A DNA stretch of 64,000 nt from an uncultured Mediterraneibacter sp. Its GTDB lineage: Bacteria > Bacillota > Clostridia > Lachnospirales > Lachnospiraceae. The stretch covers positions 1-64,000 of the forward strand of contig CAKRDD010000010.1 in the NCBI GenBank assembly GCA_934309345.1. Reading direction: 5' to 3'. Both the position numbers and the translations under genes were made by a program. Positions 17,606 through 25,297 of the stretch are shown piece by piece; the stretch's first letter is position 1; every line of letters begins with the position of its first letter. The notes beneath the pieces were generated by a model. That model saw only the letters and a list, made by a program, of their open reading frames with translations, ran no database searches and was not told where the DNA came from.

Positions 17606-18442
17606 TTACAGATTGAATGTTTTATTCAAAAATATCGGTGCTCCTTTTACGGAAACTGCCATCAAAATCATGTAGACCATAGAATTCAATGCCTGTGCAA
17701 ATCCATCAAACGCATTGAAAATGGCATTATCGGAGGTAAAAATGGAGATACCGGAGGTGATTCTTCCTGCGATTGCAATCGCAAGTGCGATAATGACAAT
17801 TTCAAACGTATTGGATAGAAAGCTTTTCATCCATGCATAGGCTGTTCCTTCGATTCCACGTCCTCCTGTAATCGATGGCATTGCAAGCGGAAATGTTACA
17901 ACCAGAAGATACAGCTTGATATAGCGGCTGTACAGCGTGATCAGAATCAAGAAAGAACACACCATTGCTACAAGGAAGTAGAACAACCCATAGATCCAGA
18001 AAAACATAACAGAACCGACATCCACATCACCAGTAAAGAAGGCCGGCGGTTCAATCATGACCGCCGTTCCTGCCATTGCCGATGCCATTTCAAAAATCTT
18101 CTTGATCACGTCCAATCCTTTTACCAACAGTACGTTTAAGACAACCACCTTGATCATTGCTTCGATCATAAGTTCAATCGTCATATTTTCTTTGAAGTTT
18201 CCAACTGCTTTAAAAAATCCCATCATCACAAAAAAGTTCAGACTCATAATTCCGATGGACAAAGCCCACGGATACAATTCATTATTTACATAAGTCCATG
18301 TGGCAGAGGAAAACCCTTCCGGTGTCTTTGTCATGATCCCCATACATGCTGACATGGCTGTATTCCATATCGCACTGGCAATCTGATAGAACGGTCCATA
18401 TAATAAACTGCCGTTGAGAAACTCCGGCAACCAGTCTGGCAT
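17606..18442 (-). CDS. TrbL/VirB6-like polytopic channel protein
   Basis: 278 residues with about six hydrophobic segments, including LVAMVCSFLILITLYSRYIK and a helix pair near the C terminus (IVIIALAIAIAGRI). The TrbL/VirB6 character is shown by the conserved loop after the third helix and PLAMPSITGGRGIEGTAYAW. It probably forms the inner part of the conjugation pore. AAAAGGGGGTATTTAG precedes ATG. It lies between the Maff2 gene and prgI. Confidence 0.8.
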   Translation of the reverse strand: MPDWLPEFLNGSLLYGPFYQIASAIWNTAMSACMGIMTKTPEGFSSATWTYVNNELYPWALSIGIMSLNFFVMMGFFKAVGNFKENMTIELMIEAMIKVVVLNVLLVKGLDVIKKIFEMASAMAGTAVMIEPPAFFTGDVDVGSVMFFWIYGLFYFLVAMVCSFLILITLYSRYIKLYLLVVTFPLAMPSITGGRGIEGTAYAWMKSFLSNTFEIVIIALAIAIAGRITSGISIFTSDNAIFNAFDGFAQALNSMVYMILMAVSVKGAPIFLNKTFNL

Positions 18443-18458
18443 CTAAATACCCCCTTTT

Positions 18459-18812
18459 TTATGCTCCTACACTTGAAGTAATTACTGGGATCAGCTGTGG
18501 TGTGATAACTGCAACAAGTCCTCCTGCGATTCGTTTGAATGCCATAGACTGTGCACCACCATCCTGTGAGTTCATGGACTGTGCCCATTCAAAAACGCCC
18601 CAGAGCAGATACAGACTTCCGATGGAAGACACGATCGCTGCAATCAGACCATAAATCGTATTAAATCCGGTTTGAATCACCGTACTTCCATCATTTTCCG
18701 CCGCTAGTACTGGAAATCCTATCTGCAGTACAAAAACTGCTGACAGCATGAATGAAAGAGTCATCATCGTTACCAATTTTTTTCTATCTAGTTTTATCAG
18801 TTTCTTTCTCAT
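18459..18812 (-). CDS. Maff2 family mobile element membrane protein
   Basis: 117 residues from ATG 18812 (the frame can extend to a TTG at 18830). A signal-like hydrophobic N terminus (VTMMTLSFMLSAVFVLQIGF, cleavage likely after VLAAE) is followed by two hydrophobic helices (IYGLIAAIVSSIGSLYLLW and AGGLVAVITPQLIPVI). This matches Maff2 proteins, which have the size and topology of VirB2/TrbC-type pilin-like subunits. It lies directly upstream of the TrbL-like gene. Function as the channel's small subunit is inference. Confidence 0.72.
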   Translation of the reverse strand: MRKKLIKLDRKKLVTMMTLSFMLSAVFVLQIGFPVLAAENDGSTVIQTGFNTIYGLIAAIVSSIGSLYLLWGVFEWAQSMNSQDGGAQSMAFKRIAGGLVAVITPQLIPVITSSVGA

Positions 18813-18816
18813 TTCC

Positions 18817-19008
18817 TTAATTCCTCCCAATACGTAAAACTTTCACTAAAATAAAAACTAATACGAGTAATACCACCGCAAAGGTTCCAAAACCTACTAA
18901 TCCCTTCCATACATCCGGTGTAAATATTGCCGCAGCAATCCCCGCTATAACGCTTAAAATAAATGCGACTATTACTACTATTTTTGTTTTCCAATTACTT
19001 CTTCTCAT
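18817..19008 (-). CDS. Small two-helix membrane protein
   Basis: 63 residues, nearly all two membrane helices (IVVIVAFILSVIAGIAAAIF and GTFAVVLLVLVFILVKVL) with basic ends. The start overlaps the upstream stop (ATGA) and AAGGAGAACACAAA precedes it. It ends just before Maff2. A conserved-looking slot in the secretion operon; family not recognised. Confidence 0.6.
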   Translation of the reverse strand: MRRSNWKTKIVVIVAFILSVIAGIAAAIFTPDVWKGLVGFGTFAVVLLVLVFILVKVLRIGRN

Positions 19009-19439
19009 TTTGTGTTCTCCTTTTCAAAATTTTGTTCCTTACATGGAATCCTCCGAATCTTCTGCATATCCTTGATCAATATATCTGTAATCACATTCGC
19101 CGTATCACTATCTGATAAATAACGATACAGTGCAGTTTCATAATCCTTATAATGACTGTTCTTTAAATAATCTTTGGATGCACGTAACCGTTTTGCTACT
19201 TGCCCTTTCGGGTATTGCTCCAACAAAAGATCTAACGTCTGAGGGATGCTTTCTGTCTTTTCATACAGTCTCCGCAGATTCCGATAGAATTGTTTAGGAA
19301 ACTTTATTTTTCCCAAGCGTTCTGCATAGAGATACTTCTTGTGTTTTGTAAGAAAAAGATAGATAATTGCTCCTACAAAACAAACTCCGGCAACTAACGC
19401 AAAAACGATGCCTGTTCCCATATATTGTAAAGCTGTCAT
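19005..19439 (-). CDS. Membrane-anchored secretion operon protein, unknown
   Basis: 144 residues. One N-terminal membrane helix (GIVFALVAGVCFVGAIIYLF) and a basic cytoplasmic helical domain (KFPKQFYRNLRRLYEKTES...). AGAGGTGAGTACCA precedes ATG. It lies between the long coiled-coil gene and the small membrane protein. No family recognised. Confidence 0.6.
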   Translation of the reverse strand: MTALQYMGTGIVFALVAGVCFVGAIIYLFLTKHKKYLYAERLGKIKFPKQFYRNLRRLYEKTESIPQTLDLLLEQYPKGQVAKRLRASKDYLKNSHYKDYETALYRYLSDSDTANVITDILIKDMQKIRRIPCKEQNFEKENTK

Positions 19440-19453
19440 TGGTACTCACCTCT

Positions 19454-20761
19454 CTACTTCTGACGGAAACAGTCACTTACTTCATGCACTTTCTCCATTA
19501 ACCGTTCCGGAGACATTGTGTTACTGAAATATCCGGAAGCATAAACTCTGTGTTCCTGTTCATCATAATAAAACTTCACTCCCGGATGCTGTGTATTCAA
19601 GCGGACAAGAAGCTTATCAAGTGCTCTGCTTTTCTTCTTTGGAGCTGAAATATCAAATGCTGCTGGCTGTGAAAACAGGAAAACATAATCCAGATTGTTG
19701 ATATTTACATGCAGCTGTTCGCCATCCTCTGAGTGTCTGATCTCGGAAGAGATATATTTTGGCTCATTTCTAGCCAGATATCGGTTCAAAATAGATGCTG
19801 TCAGTTCTTCAAATACAGGTTTCTCTCGCTGTAACTCGCGTTGTTCCTGTTTCCTGCCAAAAGTTGGAATGTAAGTTTCTTCTGTACCGAAATTCGGTAC
19901 ATTTTTTTCTTCCTGCGTACCGGAATTCAGTACGTCTTCCTCTTCCTCCTTACTTGTACCGAAATTTGTTACGTCTTCCTCTTCTCTTTCCGGTTCTTCT
20001 ACCTCTTTCTTTTTCTGTGAAATGCTTGATACTAAAGCTAACAAACGATTCTTTTCCGCTTCCATTCTCTTAACATCTTCTGAAAGCTGTTTTTTTTCGC
20101 TTTGCAGCTGATTATTTTCCTCTTCAATCTGTTTCTTTTCCTCTTCAAGCTGTTTCTTTTTCTTATTTAACTCCTCAAGTTCCCCTTTTAAGTATCTGTT
20201 CTCGTTTTCGTAGGTTTTCTTCTCCTTTTCAAGACTCTGCAGATCTTCTTCATTTCCCTTATTCATTCCACTAAGTAAGGATTCAAAAAACTGGGTTGCT
20301 TCTCCTCCCGGCTTTCCATCAGCATCCAAAATAAGTCCGAACATATCTAACTTGTGTTCAAATGATTCTTTTGTCTGTTTTGCCTGGATCTCCATATTTT
20401 TAGCTTTTTCAATCTGTACCTGATAGCATACTTCCATGGAATCCTTTGCTGCTTCAAACTCCTGCTCTTTTTTATTAAGTTCTGCTTTGTCATGTTCAAG
20501 CTGTTTTCTTTCCTCACAGAGCTGCTGATACCTGATTTGCTGATTCTGTTCATCTTTATGCAGTGATTCTTGTTGTTGTTTTAGTTCCTGCTCTTTTTGG
20601 TTTAATGTTTCTTTTTCCTGCTTCATCGATTCAAGCAGCTTATTTAATGCATTTTTCTGCTTTAGATAATCCTGCTCTCTTTGCTGAAACAGTTTCTCTC
20701 GTTCTTGATAGATCTCATTCAGATTCCTGTAAAGCGGATCCTGATTTGTTTCATTTGTCAT
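19454..20761 (-). CDS. Long coiled-coil protein with multiple VPNFGT linkers
   Basis: 435 residues. Residues 1-270 are a long coiled coil rich in E, K and Q. An acidic linker (about 275-315) contains three palindrome-derived peptides in one frame (VTNFGT, VLNSGT, VPNFGT) and a possible fourth decayed one (IPTFGR). The C-terminal globular domain (about 330-435, VFEELTASILNRYLARNEPK to the end) is not recognised. Its start ATGA overlaps the upstream stop. It opens the secretion block and could be a scaffold (inference). The linker shows local multiplication of the element-wide repeat. Confidence 0.6.
   Translation of the reverse strand: MTNETNQDPLYRNLNEIYQEREKLFQQREQDYLKQKNALNKLLESMKQEKETLNQKEQELKQQQESLHKDEQNQQIRYQQLCEERKQLEHDKAELNKKEQEFEAAKDSMEVCYQVQIEKAKNMEIQAKQTKESFEHKLDMFGLILDADGKPGGEATQFFESLLSGMNKGNEEDLQSLEKEKKTYENENRYLKGELEELNKKKKQLEEEKKQIEEENNQLQSEKKQLSEDVKRMEAEKNRLLALVSSISQKKKEVEEPEREEEDVTNFGTSKEEEEDVLNSGTQEEKNVPNFGTEETYIPTFGRKQEQRELQREKPVFEELTASILNRYLARNEPKYISSEIRHSEDGEQLHVNINNLDYVFLFSQPAAFDISAPKKKSRALDKLLVRLNTQHPGVKFYYDEQEHRVYASGYFSNTMSPERLMEKVHEVSDCFRQK
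19884..19900. repeat. 17-bp palindrome, copy 8 (perfect)
   Basis: GTACCGAAATTCGGTAC in the acidic linker of the long coiled-coil gene, read as VPNFGT. Confidence 0.95.
19917..19933. repeat. 17-bp palindrome, copy 9 (two mismatches)
   Basis: GTACCGGAATTCAGTAC, 33 bases from copy 8, in the same frame (VLNSGT). Confidence 0.75.
19956..19972. repeat. 17-bp palindrome, copy 10 (two mismatches)
   Basis: GTACCGAAATTTGTTAC, 39 bases from copy 9, in the same frame (VTNFGT). Confidence 0.75.
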
Positions 20762-21135
20762 AATGTTCCATTCTCTCCTTTCTTCCTTCTTCGTGCAGAA
20801 ATCGTCCCTCCGATCACAGCCACAGACATACCTAACAAAACAGAAAAAGCAAAAATCTTGTTTTCTTCCCCTGTTTTTGGTGCAGGACCACTCGGAATTT
20901 CTTCTCCTGTGTTCTTTTCCTCTTGCATACCGAAATTCGGTACATCTTTTTCTTCACCTTCATTTGTACCGAGATTCGGTACATTTTCTTTTTCGACCTC
21001 TTGAGCTTCCAGCTTCTGTACACTTTTTAGTTCTTCCCGTTTCATGTCTCCACCAGTTTTGAGCATAAAAAATGCACCAAAGCCGCAGCCGATGCCAAAT
21101 AAAAAGATCAGGATGGTAATGATTACCCTCTTCAT
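20758..21135 (-). CDS. Small surface protein with APKTG sorting-like signal
   Basis: 125 residues. N-terminal hydrophobic segment (VIITILIFLFGIGCGFGAFF), then a charged linker with two palindrome-derived peptides (VPNLGT, VPNFGM). The C terminus has PAPKTGEENK, a hydrophobic helix (IFAFSVLLGMSVAVIGGTI) and a basic tail (ARRRKKG). This is the layout of an LPxTG-type sorting signal with APKTG replacing LPxTG. The adjacent class B sortase gene could process it. A substrate role is inference. Confidence 0.6.
   Translation of the reverse strand: MKRVIITILIFLFGIGCGFGAFFMLKTGGDMKREELKSVQKLEAQEVEKENVPNLGTNEGEEKDVPNFGMQEEKNTGEEIPSGPAPKTGEENKIFAFSVLLGMSVAVIGGTISARRRKKGENGTL
20927..20943. repeat. 17-bp palindrome, copy 11 (one mismatch)
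   Basis: ATACCGAAATTCGGTAC inside the APKTG protein gene, read as VPNFGM. Confidence 0.85.
20966..20982. repeat. 17-bp palindrome, copy 12 (one mismatch)
   Basis: GTACCGAGATTCGGTAC, 39 bases from copy 11, in the same frame (VPNLGT). Confidence 0.85.
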
Positions 21136-21153
21136 CCCACTTTTTTCCTCCCT

Positions 21154-21831
21154 CTAAAGGATCAGTTTTTCTTTTGTTACTTTGCAATTGACAACCAAAC
21201 GATACGGAGTCCTTGAATATCCGGTACAGGTTGCTAAAGTAAAGGTCTGCACATCCTCTCGATCCATTTTCCAGTCATCCTGAAATACCGCATCTTTTTT
21301 ATGACAGGAATATACAGACACGATCGTAAGTCCCTTGGTTCTCTCCGGCGTATAGATATAAATACTTTGTGCTCCATTCTCATCCACTGTAAGTTCATCT
21401 AATCTTCCAAAGATCTGCCCGGACATCATGTTATGTCCAAAAAGACAGGTGTGTGGATCTGACAGCTTTTCGTTTGCATGGGCAAAAGTAAATACCGAAC
21501 CCAAGATACTGTACTTTCCATCAAATCCTTTGCTTAAGTATTCCCTATCGGTTTTGCCATGTAAAATTGGCTCATCCACTCCGATCTGCGGGATATAGAG
21601 CCATCCAATGATATCTGGATTCACTTCTTTTAATAGTGCAAAATCAATTCTCCGGTTCATTGGATTGGATGCATCCTCATCACTCTCCGGTACTACAGCA
21701 GTCTTTTTGATTGCTTCATGACTGATCTTTGCTTCCAGAAATGGTTTATGTTCCCGATATGCAAGGATACCAAAGAATACCGCCATTCCAAGTAAAATCA
21801 CGATAAGAACTCTGTATACTCTGTCTCTCAT
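21154..21831 (-). CDS. srtB: Class B sortase
   Basis: 225 residues with an N-terminal membrane anchor (VLIVILLGMAVFFGILAY). Class B features: NPDIIGWLYIPQIGVDEPIL, catalytic His in CLFGHNMMSG, catalytic Cys in TLATCTGY and Arg in TPYRLVV. Class B enzymes usually recognise NPxTN-type signals, and the adjacent protein at 21832-22563 ends in APQTN, a plausible substrate. The start abuts the upstream stop with AGAGGAAATATTAA before the ATG, so the two genes are co-translated. Confidence 0.92.
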   Translation of the reverse strand: MRDRVYRVLIVILLGMAVFFGILAYREHKPFLEAKISHEAIKKTAVVPESDEDASNPMNRRIDFALLKEVNPDIIGWLYIPQIGVDEPILHGKTDREYLSKGFDGKYSILGSVFTFAHANEKLSDPHTCLFGHNMMSGQIFGRLDELTVDENGAQSIYIYTPERTKGLTIVSVYSCHKKDAVFQDDWKMDREDVQTFTLATCTGYSRTPYRLVVNCKVTKEKLIL

Positions 21832-22563
21832 TTAATATTTCCTCTTACGCATTCTGATGATGCATACCACTGCTCCAACCACGCAGATTCCGGCAAGGCC
21901 TGCATATCTCCATGTATTTTCTTCCAGATTTGTCTGTGGAGCTGTATTTTCTTCCTTATCCGGCTTTTCTGTATGTTTCGGTTCGATCACAACATCATAC
22001 TGCATCTCTCCCTCGGAATCACTCCAAGTTGGAACTGCAATCAAGGACGGTTCAACCGTATCATACCTTTCCGTATCTTCTGCAGAGATCAGATACACAC
22101 CTACTTCCAGATTTTTAAATGTAACTGTTCCGTTTGCATCTGTCACATTTGTATTCGTGCTTTCTTCTGCTTTGGAAAGTAGCTGCTCCGCCGCATTTTT
22201 AAGATCATTGGAGTTTTCAATCGCATTGAGATCTACCCCTGCGTCTTTATAGGACTTGAGCAGCACGTATTCTCCCTGCACAATCTCTGACACTTTCTGA
22301 CATCGGATTTTTACATTGCTTTTGTCCGTCCCTGCTTTTCCATCGGTAAGGACTACCTCAATACTTCCGGTTCTGGCCTGTTCTACCTCTTCTAAGTTCT
22401 TTTTTTCCGGCAGGACTTGTTCTCCTGCTTCGGTTGTTGTTTTATCGATCACCAGATCTTTCTCGTTTAATGTTGCTGTATCTGCCGCACTTACGGTTGA
22501 CACGCTAAGAGCTGCAAATACACACGCAGCGACCAAAAGCCGCTTATATCTTACCATCTTCAT
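21832..22563 (-). CDS. Minor pilin / SpaA-like surface protein with APQTN signal
   Basis: 243 residues. Signal peptide (VAACVFAALSVSTVSAAD), then a Cna/SpaA-type beta domain (GTVTFKNLEVGVYLISAEDT; DVVIEPKHTEK). The C terminus has APQTN near residue 208, a hydrophobic helix (YAGLAGICVVGAVVCIIRM) and RKRKY. APQTN resembles the class B sortase motif NPxTN rather than LPxTG, and a class B sortase gene follows immediately. It may anchor a pilus base to the wall (inference). Confidence 0.8.
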   Translation of the reverse strand: MKMVRYKRLLVAACVFAALSVSTVSAADTATLNEKDLVIDKTTTEAGEQVLPEKKNLEEVEQARTGSIEVVLTDGKAGTDKSNVKIRCQKVSEIVQGEYVLLKSYKDAGVDLNAIENSNDLKNAAEQLLSKAEESTNTNVTDANGTVTFKNLEVGVYLISAEDTERYDTVEPSLIAVPTWSDSEGEMQYDVVIEPKHTEKPDKEENTAPQTNLEENTWRYAGLAGICVVGAVVCIIRMRKRKY

Positions 22564-23374
22564 ATGTCTCCCTTCTGTTCCATAAATACAATCCGATTGC
22601 TACTGCAGCAAACAAAAATGGCAGACAAAAGAAAATCAGTTCCCTCGCAGACGGAAGTTCCTGCTTGATTGCATCATGCTGTGCTTTCTTATATTCCACC
22701 CGCTTTCCAGTCACCAGTAATCTGTGGGTATTGATTCCATAAGGTGTACAAGTAACCAGTGTCACAAGATCCTGACCGGCTTCGATCTGCAGGGCAGAAA
22801 CATCTTCCGGTTCTACCACCTGAATCTTACATACTTTATAAGCAAGCGTGTCATTTCCAATCCGTAGAAAGAAGAGATCTCCTTCCTTCATTTCATCCAA
22901 CCGGATCAAAAGCTTCGAACTTGGAAGCCCTCTGTGTCCGGTCAACACACAATGGGTATTCTCTCCTCCGGTTGGAAGGCTTGTCCCCTGCAGATGACCG
23001 ATCCCATTAGACAGTGCGGTATCATCCGTTCCATGATAGATTGGCAGTTCCACATTGATCTTTGGGATATCCAGACTTCCCATCGTCCCGTTGCCTGAGA
23101 TGTTCAGCTGTTCCTCATAGCTTTCATCACTTAAGACCGCGGTATCGGAATCATCTACGATTGCTCCTCCTGTCTGGTAAAGCATGTCATTATAAGCGAT
23201 CGCCTGGTTCATGATTTCCTCAAGCTTCGTATCATCCTTTTTGCTTACTGCACTTTGGTAAGTAGCAACGGCATCTGACTGATGCCGCTGCTCGATCACA
23301 TTCCAGATAATTGGAAGACAACAGAGTGCAAATCCAAGAATGAATAGAACTGCTGTGCTCCATTTTTTTCTCAT
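22544..23374 (-). CDS. srtC: Class C (pilus-assembling) sortase
   Basis: 276 residues with an N-terminal helix (AVLFILGFALCCLPIIW) and a C-terminal helix (LIFFCLPFLFAAVAIGLYL), as in pilin polymerases. Core motifs are GSLDIPKINVELPIYHG, His in VLTGHRGLPSS and TLVTCTPYGINTHRLLVTG. The usual DP(F/W) lid motif is not obvious: the segment before the core reads DDSDTAVLSDESYEEQLN. It would polymerise the LPITG backbone pilin encoded next to it. It overlaps the minor pilin gene by 20 bases. Confidence 0.92.
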   Translation of the reverse strand: MRKKWSTAVLFILGFALCCLPIIWNVIEQRHQSDAVATYQSAVSKKDDTKLEEIMNQAIAYNDMLYQTGGAIVDDSDTAVLSDESYEEQLNISGNGTMGSLDIPKINVELPIYHGTDDTALSNGIGHLQGTSLPTGGENTHCVLTGHRGLPSSKLLIRLDEMKEGDLFFLRIGNDTLAYKVCKIQVVEPEDVSALQIEAGQDLVTLVTCTPYGINTHRLLVTGKRVEYKKAQHDAIKQELPSARELIFFCLPFLFAAVAIGLYLWNRRETYEDGKI

Positions 23375-23395
23375 GCAATCTCCTTTCCTTTTGGC

Positions 23396-25297
23396 TTAGA
23401 TCTCTTCGTCTTTCTTACGTCCTTTTGCAATCGCAACACTCATAAGAATAACGCCTGCACCAAGCAGAATTACTACACTTGATGTACCAGTGATTGGAAG
23501 CTTCTTTCCGACCTGATTCACGATCGTAATATTTGCAGAACCATCTTCAACATCAGTTGTCAATGTCTTATCTTCTGACTTACTCAGTCCGTTATAGAAC
23601 GTCTTAATATTTGCCTTTGCGTCAAATGCTGTAAGAGTTTTATCTGTTGCTCCATCCCCTTTGACATAGCTGTCACGCTCTGTTGTAAATGTTGCTTTGA
23701 GTTCCAGCTTGATTGGATCCTTTAATAAACGGTATCCGTCCGGAGCGTCTGTTTCTTTGAGATAGTAAGTACCACTGTCAAGTCCATAAATATGGAATGT
23801 ACCATTTGCATCGGAAACCATTTCTACTGCTGTGTCTGGTTTTGTACCGCCGGTATGGTCTGTGCCACCAAGGGAATCACGGTTGATTACAATATATCCG
23901 TCCTGCCCTGTTTTCACATAGACTTCATTTTTACATTCTGCATCACTGTACAGGCGGAATTTTGCTCCATCCAAAACTTTATCATGGTCATTGGTCTTGA
24001 TTGGATTTAAGCGGTAAGTGAAGCAGACTACCGTATCCCATGGAGTATAGCCAGTTTTTCCTTCTCCTTCAGAATCTGCATCATTGGAGAACTCAAGACG
24101 TACATCATTTTCAAATCCCGGACGTCCTGTGTTCTCTGCCGCTTTGTCATTGAGTGTTGCGTTGTATGTAAGTGTAACGGTCTGACCATACGTATTCTCT
24201 TTGCGGTTATCCACTGCATCAAACTCACGGTCTACGATTGCCTTCAGATCTGCAATTGCAATCATAAAAGTATCTCCATTTCCCGGATTTTCTGTTACTA
24301 CAAACTCACTGTTATTCAGTGTATAAGTCTTATCTTTTCCGTCTACTGTTCCGGAGATTTCAATCTTAACGCTCTTCTTATTGAAGGTCAGTGCGTCATT
24401 CATCACATCATGCCATGCATAGTAATAGGTATCATATCCATTGATATCCGGCACATTAGATGTATACATATACGGTACAGTCTGACCAATCTCATAGTCA
24501 CCAATGTCATTCCATCTGTCTGCATTTGTAATATTTTCATTGGCATCATCTTCCTGAATCTTCTTTGTTACACTTGGATAATCAGACTTGATCACAACCT
24601 GTGCTGCCGGATTCGCTGTGTTTACCATACAAAGAGAGCTTGCAGAATGTGTTCCCTCTACGTTGGATACTTCATCAATGACATAGTAGCCATACTGTAG
24701 TCCATCCAGACGAATGGAATTATCAGAACGAACATTTTTTACTTTGACCACTTCCGGTGATTCATTTAATTTCACCATCTCATCTCTTAATTCCTCGATG
24801 AAGTAACGGAATGCACTGTAACGGCTTTCTAAGGTCTGATCTGCAGTTGCTCCTTCCACCGGATAGTTATTTAAGGACTGAATGTAATCAATGACCTGAT
24901 ATTCTGTCACATCTGCAGCTGAAATTGTTGTACCTGCCTTTGTCAGTGCTTTTGCTACGACATTCTTTAAGGCCTGCTCATAAGCCGGATTGAAGGTATA
25001 ATTGATGGATTCCCCACCTTTTGCATTCTCTGCGTCAAACAGTTTATAAACATTGAACTGCTTTCCAACCAATGTCTGTCCATCATTTCCGGCAATATCA
25101 ATGTGGGCCTGTCCACTTCCCATCGTAGCAACACCCTTCACGGTATTGTACTCTGCTCCATCTGCCGCATAGACAATCGCAGACATTCCATGTTCAAACA
25201 TTGGTACTGGAATGGAACTGATCGCACCTGCTAAAGCAAGGGTTCCTGTTAACATGAAAGTTACTCGTTTCTTATTAAATTTTGTCATTTTTTTCAT
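23396..25297 (-). CDS. Backbone pilin (isopeptide-forming fimbrial protein, LPITG)
   Basis: 633 residues. A signal peptide is followed by an N-terminal domain ending in a pilin-like lysine motif (VVIKSDYPSVTKKI), a central isopeptide-type domain (FNKKSVKIEISGTVDGKD) and a Cna-B domain with an E-box-like GTYYLKETDAPDGYRLL. The C terminus has KLPITG, a hydrophobic helix and GRKKDEEI. It is the probable shaft subunit, polymerised by the adjacent class C sortase. It overlaps the adhesin gene by 23 bases. A sortase-built pilus within a conjugation operon may act in donor-recipient adhesion (inference). Confidence 0.9.
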   Translation of the reverse strand: MKKMTKFNKKRVTFMLTGTLALAGAISSIPVPMFEHGMSAIVYAADGAEYNTVKGVATMGSGQAHIDIAGNDGQTLVGKQFNVYKLFDAENAKGGESINYTFNPAYEQALKNVVAKALTKAGTTISAADVTEYQVIDYIQSLNNYPVEGATADQTLESRYSAFRYFIEELRDEMVKLNESPEVVKVKNVRSDNSIRLDGLQYGYYVIDEVSNVEGTHSASSLCMVNTANPAAQVVIKSDYPSVTKKIQEDDANENITNADRWNDIGDYEIGQTVPYMYTSNVPDINGYDTYYYAWHDVMNDALTFNKKSVKIEISGTVDGKDKTYTLNNSEFVVTENPGNGDTFMIAIADLKAIVDREFDAVDNRKENTYGQTVTLTYNATLNDKAAENTGRPGFENDVRLEFSNDADSEGEGKTGYTPWDTVVCFTYRLNPIKTNDHDKVLDGAKFRLYSDAECKNEVYVKTGQDGYIVINRDSLGGTDHTGGTKPDTAVEMVSDANGTFHIYGLDSGTYYLKETDAPDGYRLLKDPIKLELKATFTTERDSYVKGDGATDKTLTAFDAKANIKTFYNGLSKSEDKTLTTDVEDGSANITIVNQVGKKLPITGTSSVVILLGAGVILMSVAIAKGRKKDEEI

